Positions 57,917-64,000 of a DNA stretch of 64,000 nucleotides are shown in pieces; position 1 is the first letter of the stretch; each line of letters begins with the position of its first letter. The DNA comes from Salipiger sp. IMCC34102. Lineage in GTDB: Bacteria > Pseudomonadota > Alphaproteobacteria > Rhodobacterales > Rhodobacteraceae. Position numbers and translations under genes: made by a program. The DNA is taken from NCBI RefSeq assembly GCF_004145405.1, contig NZ_SELQ01000001.1, positions 310,001-374,000 of the forward strand, read 5' to 3'. Below the pieces are notes generated by a model. It saw only the letters and a list, made by a program, of their open reading frames with translations. It searched no databases and had not been told where the DNA came from.

Positions 57917-58713
57917 CAGTCCGCGCCCATCGCTTGCAGCATCGCCTCGATCCGGGGCACGTCCTCGGGGTTGTTCAGCTCCCAGAACTGGCGTCCACGC
58001 GCGTCGACCTCGACGCAAAGCACCCGTTCGCCGCGTTCGAGAAAGCGCAGCTGTTCGAGCCCTTCGAGCTGTTCCAGCGGCCCCATCGGCCATTCGTTGT
58101 AGGCCCGCAACGCCTCTGGGCGGTAGGCATAGACGCCCACGTGGTGCCAGACCGGGGTCATCGCATCGTCGGCGTAGGTCCCGGGGCGGAACGGGATCAC
58201 CTCCTTCGAGAAGTAAAGCGCGTTCATCTCGGAGCCGAACACGACGGTCGTCCCGCCGACACGGCCCGCGGCGCGATCCTCGAGGAACCCGCGCAAGGCG
58301 ACCCCTTCGGTCTGCAGCACCGGGGTCGCCATGCCTGCGTCCGGGGCGGCGCGCAGGCCCGCAATCAAATCCTCGACGAACCACGAAGGGGTCAGCGGCG
58401 CGTCGCCCTGCAGATTGACGACGATCTCGGGGTTGCCCAGCGCGTCCAGCGCGGCGGCACAGCGTTCGGTCCCGTTGCGGCAGGTGTCAGGCGTCATCAC
58501 GACCTCCGCGCCGAAACCTTCGGCGGCATCGCGGATGCGGTCGTCGTCGGTGGCCACGACCACCCGGTCGACGCCACCGACCTCGATCGCGGCCTCCCAG
58601 CTTCGCTGGATCAGGCTGCGCGACACGCCCGAGGCGCCGCGCAGGTTCACCAGCGGCTTGCCGGGGTACCGCTGGGACGCGTAGCGGGCGGGGATGACGA
58701 TGGCGACGCTCAT
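57916..58713 (-). CDS. kdsB: 3-deoxy-manno-octulosonate cytidylyltransferase-like protein
   Basis: A 265-residue enzyme that activates KDO as CMP-KDO. MSVAIVIPARYASQRYPGKP is the family N-terminus, with RVVVATDDDRI, VNLQGDAPL and HVGVYAYRPEALRAY further on. In capsule loci this form can be KpsU-like. It pairs with kdsD at 46094 in the same pathway. Confidence 0.9.
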   Translation of the reverse strand: MSVAIVIPARYASQRYPGKPLVNLRGASGVSRSLIQRSWEAAIEVGGVDRVVVATDDDRIRDAAEGFGAEVVMTPDTCRNGTERCAAALDALGNPEIVVNLQGDAPLTPSWFVEDLIAGLRAAPDAGMATPVLQTEGVALRGFLEDRAAGRVGGTTVVFGSEMNALYFSKEVIPFRPGTYADDAMTPVWHHVGVYAYRPEALRAYNEWPMGPLEQLEGLEQLRFLERGERVLCVEVDARGRQFWELNNPEDVPRIEAMLQAMGAD

Positions 58714-59513
58714 TCGCGCAGCAAGTCGACTTCGGGCGAATAGGCGATGAAGAACGGGTTGGCGAAACCGTCCTTGCCGTAGGTCAGCGGGTTGTGATCG
58801 TCGAAGCGCACCACCCGGCCCCCTGCCCCGTTCAGGACGGCATGGCCAGCCGCCGTATCCCATTCCATCGTCCGCCCCAGGCGCGGGTAGAGATCGGCCT
58901 CGCCGGTGGCGATCAGGCAGAACTTCAGCGAGGAGCCGGCCGACTTCATGTCCTTCACCGAGTAGAGGTCGATGTAATCGTCCGTCGTCTGATCCCTGTG
59001 GGACTTCGACGCCACGACCAGAAGCGCGTTGTTGTCGGGACGCGAGACCGAGATCTCCTCGAGCGTGCCCAGGTTGTCCTTGTCGAACGGCCCCTGCTCC
59101 TCGACCGAGGCGCCGTCGGCACGGGTGAAGAACATGCGGCTTCTGGCGGGGGCGTAGACCACGCCGCGCACGGGTTCGCCGTCCACGACGTAGGCGATGT
59201 TCACGGTGAAATCGCCGCGCCGCTTGATGAACTCCTTGGTGCCGTCCAGCGGATCGACGATCAGGAAGGTATTCGCCGTCTCGGCGTGGGTGCCCGACTG
59301 TTCCTCGGTGACGAGCGCCACGTCCGGAAAGGCGCGGCGGAGGCCTTCGCTGATGATGGCGTCGGCCGCCTCGTCGGCGGCGGTCACCGGGCTGTCGTCG
59401 GATTTCGAGCGGACCTCGAAATCGGGACTGTCGTAGATCTCCATGATCCGGTCGCCCGCTTCCAGCGCGAGGCGGCGCATCACCTGTGTCAGCTTGTCGA
59501 AGTCCATGGTCAT
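58710..59513 (-). CDS. cysQ: 3'(2'),5'-bisphosphate nucleotidase CysQ
   Basis: A 267-residue inositol monophosphatase-fold enzyme that hydrolyses PAP to AMP, removing the product of PAPS-dependent sulfotransfer or reduction. SPVTAADEAADAIISEGLRR, ALVTEEQS, FLIVDPLDGTKEFIKRRGDF and MEWDTAAGHAVL are the metal- and substrate-binding motifs. It starts the minus-strand envelope operon and is coupled to kdsB, which ends in a sulfotransferase gene. Confidence 0.93.
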   Translation of the reverse strand: MTMDFDKLTQVMRRLALEAGDRIMEIYDSPDFEVRSKSDDSPVTAADEAADAIISEGLRRAFPDVALVTEEQSGTHAETANTFLIVDPLDGTKEFIKRRGDFTVNIAYVVDGEPVRGVVYAPARSRMFFTRADGASVEEQGPFDKDNLGTLEEISVSRPDNNALLVVASKSHRDQTTDDYIDLYSVKDMKSAGSSLKFCLIATGEADLYPRLGRTMEWDTAAGHAVLNGAGGRVVRFDDHNPLTYGKDGFANPFFIAYSPEVDLLRE

Positions 59514-59591
59514 ACTTTCATCTCAATCATCGGGCACACGTCGATGTCATTGTCGCCCTGCATCGCAGCCCTTATGCTGGCACCGTGGCGC

Positions 59592-60458
59592 ATGGGCAAG
59601 AAAATGCGCGACCCCAGGCGAAACGGATTCCGACGGATGTATCACCCGAACCTCAACCAGTCGCGCGCGCGCTCGTTCCTGGGGCTGGTCGAACTGATCT
59701 ATCACTCCGCCGTCCGCGATATCCGCAAGAGCCACCGAAACGCCCTGATCGGCCTGCTGCTGAACATCTTCCAGACGGTGCTGTTCGTCATGAGCTTCTA
59801 TGCCATGTACGCGATCCTCGGCATGCGCGGAAATTCGGTGCGGGGGGATTTCCTGCTCTACCTGATGTCGGGCATCTTCCTTTATATCTGCCACACCAAG
59901 TCGATGATGGCGATCGTCAACTCCGAAGGGCCGGCCAGCCCGATGATGCAGCACGCGCCGATGAACACGGCCGTCGCGATCTCGGCCGCGGCGCTGTCGG
60001 CGCTCTACCTGCAGGTGCTGTCGATCTTCGTGGTGCTCTTCATCTACCACGTGGGCTTCAACCCCGTGACCATCGACGATCCCGTGGGGGCGATGGGCAT
60101 GCTGGTGCTGGCGTGGTTCTCGGGCTGTGCCGTCGGCACGATCTTCCTTGCGATCAAGCCGTGGTTTCCCGAATTCGCCAAGATCGGCAGTTCGATCTAC
60201 GGGCGGGTCAACATGATCGCCAGCGGCAAGATGTTCCTGGCCAATACGCTGCCCGCCTCGATGCTGATGATGTTCGACTGGAACCCCCTGTTCCACATCA
60301 TCGACCAGACCCGCGGCTTCGTCTTCCTCAACTACGTGCCCTACAACTCGAACGTCTGGTACCCATTGAAGGTCGCGCTTGTGCTTCTGGTGCTGGGCAT
60401 GCTGGGCGAATTCTACACCCGCCGCCACGCCTCGGCCTCGTGGAACGCCACCCGCTGA
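59592..60458 (+). CDS. polysaccharide export ABC transporter permease
   Basis: A 288-residue membrane protein of the KpsM/ABC2 type. Six hydrophobic segments are visible (for example ALIGLLLNIFQTVLFVMSFY, FLLYLMSGIFLYICH, MGMLVLAWFSGCAVGTIFLA and PLKVALVLLVLGMLGEFYT). No ATP-binding partner lies in the window. It is divergent from cysQ. The start is uncertain: ATG at 59592 is chosen, with further in-frame ATGs at 59575 and 59638. Confidence 0.8.
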   Translation: MGKKMRDPRRNGFRRMYHPNLNQSRARSFLGLVELIYHSAVRDIRKSHRNALIGLLLNIFQTVLFVMSFYAMYAILGMRGNSVRGDFLLYLMSGIFLYICHTKSMMAIVNSEGPASPMMQHAPMNTAVAISAAALSALYLQVLSIFVVLFIYHVGFNPVTIDDPVGAMGMLVLAWFSGCAVGTIFLAIKPWFPEFAKIGSSIYGRVNMIASGKMFLANTLPASMLMMFDWNPLFHIIDQTRGFVFLNYVPYNSNVWYPLKVALVLLVLGMLGEFYTRRHASASWNATR

Positions 60459-60486
60459 TTCGGCCAAAAAGGGGTTCACGCCCCTG

Positions 60487-60514
60487 TTGCAGCCCTCAGA
60501 ACCCCTCCCTATAT
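60487..60514 (+). promoter_or_regulatory. heat-shock (RpoH/sigma-32-like) promoter of dnaK
   Basis: TTGCAG and CTATAT are separated by 16 bases and followed by GAG, 113 bases before dnaK. The TTG-N-CTATAT pattern fits alphaproteobacterial RpoH promoters better than sigma-70. Confidence 0.6.
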
Positions 60515-60626
60515 GAGGCCAGTCGGTGCGAGGGCCAGATCGTCGCACCCTATTCATCAATCTGGGCGCGGGTGCCGGAACGGGTCTGCGCCTTTCAAAC
60601 CGCCTGAAGCTAAAGGGATTTGATCA

Positions 60627-62540
<1,914 letters not shown>

Positions 62541-62561
62541 GGCATCCGCCTTCGGAACATG

Positions 62562-62591
62562 GACCGGCCCCTTAACCGGGCCGGTCTTTTT
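62562..62591 (+). terminator. rho-independent terminator between dnaK and dnaJ
   Basis: GACCGGCCC-CTTAACC-GGGCCGGTC, a perfect nine-base-pair stem followed by TTTTT. It should lower dnaJ transcription relative to dnaK. Confidence 0.9.
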
Positions 62592-62611
62592 CCTTTCCCA
62601 AGGGGGACACC

Positions 62612-63763
62612 ATGGCAAAACGCGATTATTACGAAACGCTCGGCCTTGCCAAAGGGGCCGACGCGGCAGCGATCAAGAAGGCCTACCGGCAGAAGGCCAA
62701 GGAACTGCATCCCGACCGCAACACCGACAACCCGCGCGCCGAGGAACAGTTCAAGGAAGCCAACGAGGCCTACGAGGTTCTCAAGGACGCCGACAAGAAG
62801 GCCGCCTACGACCGGTATGGCCATGCGGCCTTCGAAGGAGGCATGGGCGGCGGCGGCGGTGGACCGCGCGGCCCCCAGGGTCAGGGTGACTTCGCCTCGG
62901 CCTTCTCCGACGTGTTCGACGATCTGTTCGGCGACTTCATGGGCGGACAACGGGCGGGCGGCGGGCGCACCCGCGCGGCCCGCGGCGCCGATCTGCGCTT
63001 CAATTTGCGCGTGAAGCTCGAGGACGCCTACTCCGGTCTGCAGAAGACCATCACCGTGCCCACCGCCGTCACCTGCGGCAATTGCCACGGCACCGGCGCC
63101 GACGACGGGTCGGAGGCGGTGACCTGCCCCACCTGCTCGGGCATGGGCAAGGTGCGCGCGCAGCAAGGATTCTTCACCGTCGAACGCACCTGCCCGACCT
63201 GCAACGGCGCGGGCCAGACGGTCAAGAACCCCTGCCACGTCTGCCACGGCGCGGGCCGGGTCGAGAAGGAGAAATCCCTGTCGGTCAACATCCCCGCCGG
63301 GGTCGAGACCGGCACCCGCATCCGTCTTGCCGGCGAAGGAGAGGCCGGTATGCGTGGCGGTCCCGCGGGCGATCTATACATCTTCATCGAGGTGGAGGAT
63401 CACAAGATCTTCGAGCGGGAGTCGACGAACCTCTTCTGCCGCGTGCCGGTCTCCATCGCCTCCGCCGCCCTGGGCGGCGAGATCGAGGTGCCGACCATCG
63501 ACGGCGGACGCAGCCGCGTGAAGATCCCCGAAGGATCGCAATCGGGCCGCCAGATGCGCCTGCGCTCCAAGGGAATGCCCGCCCTGCGCGGCGGCGCGAC
63601 CGGTGACATGTTCATCGAACTCGCGGTCGAGACACCCGTGAACCTGACCTCCCGCCAGAAGGAGATCCTGCGCGAATTCGACACCCTGTCGAAGGACAAC
63701 AATCCGCAGGGCTCGTCCTTCTTCAAGAGCGTCAAGGGATTCTGGGATTCGATGAAGGGCTGA
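62612..63763 (+). CDS. dnaJ: molecular chaperone DnaJ
   Basis: A 383-residue Hsp40 co-chaperone. J domain with HPD at residues 33-35, a Gly-rich linker, then the zinc domain with four CxxCxGxG repeats ([32 protein letters not shown]) and the C-terminal substrate-binding domain. AAGGGGG precedes the ATG. Confidence 0.98.
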   Translation: MAKRDYYETLGLAKGADAAAIKKAYRQKAKELHPDRNTDNPRAEEQFKEANEAYEVLKDADKKAAYDRYGHAAFEGGMGGGGGGPRGPQGQGDFASAFSDVFDDLFGDFMGGQRAGGGRTRAARGADLRFNLRVKLEDAYSGLQKTITVPTAVTCGNCHGTGADDGSEAVTCPTCSGMGKVRAQQGFFTVERTCPTCNGAGQTVKNPCHVCHGAGRVEKEKSLSVNIPAGVETGTRIRLAGEGEAGMRGGPAGDLYIFIEVEDHKIFERESTNLFCRVPVSIASAALGGEIEVPTIDGGRSRVKIPEGSQSGRQMRLRSKGMPALRGGATGDMFIELAVETPVNLTSRQKEILREFDTLSKDNNPQGSSFFKSVKGFWDSMKG

Positions 63764-63775
63764 CGCGCCCGCGCC

Positions 63776-64000
63776 TCAGATCGGCTCGTCCCGGCTCAAC
63801 CCGACGTCCTTGATCGGCGCCCGACCGTGGGCGCCGATCGTCCGTCTGGCCTTCAGCGACGACCGTAAGGCCAGACCGATGAACGCGGCCCCCAGCAGGC
63901 CGGTCACGTATTCCGGCACGTGCACCATCGTTTGCGCGAACATGATGATCGACAGCGTGACGATCGACCAGAACGCGCCGTGTTCGAGATAGGCGAACTC
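63776..64000 (-). CDS. DUF475-type (TerC-like) membrane protein, C-terminal part (5' end outside window)
   Basis: The reverse-strand frame is open from the right window edge to the TGA at 63776-63778, giving the last 74 residues. Two hydrophobic segments are present (GAFWSIVTLSIIMFAQTMVH and VPEYVTGLLGAAFIGLALRS), followed by a basic tail ending SRDEPI. The EHG-N-HVPEYVTGL-GA-FIGLAL pattern recalls DUF475 proteins. The gene is convergent with dnaJ. Confidence 0.65.
   Translation of the reverse strand, partial: EFAYLEHGAFWSIVTLSIIMFAQTMVHVPEYVTGLLGAAFIGLALRSSLKARRTIGAHGRAPIKDVGLSRDEPI
63812..63839. terminator. long GC hairpin between dnaJ and the DUF475-type gene
   Basis: GATCGGCGCCC-GACCGT-GGGCGCCGATC, a perfect 11-base-pair stem inside the 3' end of the minus-strand gene and 49 bases past the dnaJ stop. 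There is no T-run; it could act as a terminator or transcript-stabilising stem for dnaJ. Confidence 0.45.

Overview
The window is high-GC DNA from an alphaproteobacterium, most likely a Rhodobacteraceae (Roseobacter-group) species. The calls that point there are the glt operon, an NDUFA9-type reductase, the rnd-kdsD-lptC-lptA-lptB-hpf-ptsN run, a sulfotransferase and glycosyltransferase envelope locus, and dnaKJ behind a heat-shock-like promoter. No species can be named from the sequence alone.

Layout. Positions 1-5661 are host chromosome: the gltD / small exported protein / gltB operon (minus strand, gltB cut by the window edge), uppP, and an NDUFA9-family reductase. A tRNA-Leu(CAG) gene at 5809-5894 is the integration site of a complete-looking prophage of about 35.6 kb, bounded by a perfect 25-bp direct repeat (5880-5904 and 41459-41483) with a tyrosine integrase next to the right end. 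Positions 41573-63763 are host again: cardiolipin synthase, an endonuclease/exonuclease/phosphatase-fold protein, a degenerate GGDEF-EAL protein, the lpt operon, a sulfated-polysaccharide/envelope locus (50352-60458), then dnaK-dnaJ. The right edge holds the 3' end of a DUF475-type membrane protein gene.

The prophage is a chimera. Its left arm (5905-11568, all leftward) is a dense, mostly overlapping run of small genes, including an HNH endonuclease, a Dam-like methyltransferase, two DNA-binding regulators and a sulfotransferase-like protein. The switch (11596-12748) has a short leftward repressor facing a Cro-like gene and a CII-like gene, with four copies of the operator TTACGG-N5-CCGTAA. 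The rightward early region has a replication initiator gene that carries an iteron array resembling an origin, a DUF1064 protein, a DNA methyltransferase and a Mor-type activator. Lysis genes follow (GH19 endolysin, holin). The packaging and head genes are lambda-like (Nu1, GpA, portal, protease-capsid fusion, FII, Z). The tail genes are P2-like and contractile (V, W, J, I, fibre, sheath FI, tube FII, E with a -1 frameshifted E', tape measure, U, X, D).

The strongest new observations are the four-site operator system overlapping both early promoters, the iteron array inside the initiator gene, an exact 17-bp sequence repeated four times ahead of structural gene starts, the T-TTT-TTG frameshift site in gpE, a 17-nt tandem repeat that shifts reading frame with each unit, and repeated arm-type sites at both prophage ends. 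In the host part, two sulfotransferase-type enzymes (one in the prophage) and a cysQ phosphatase in the envelope locus suggest a sulfated surface polysaccharide.
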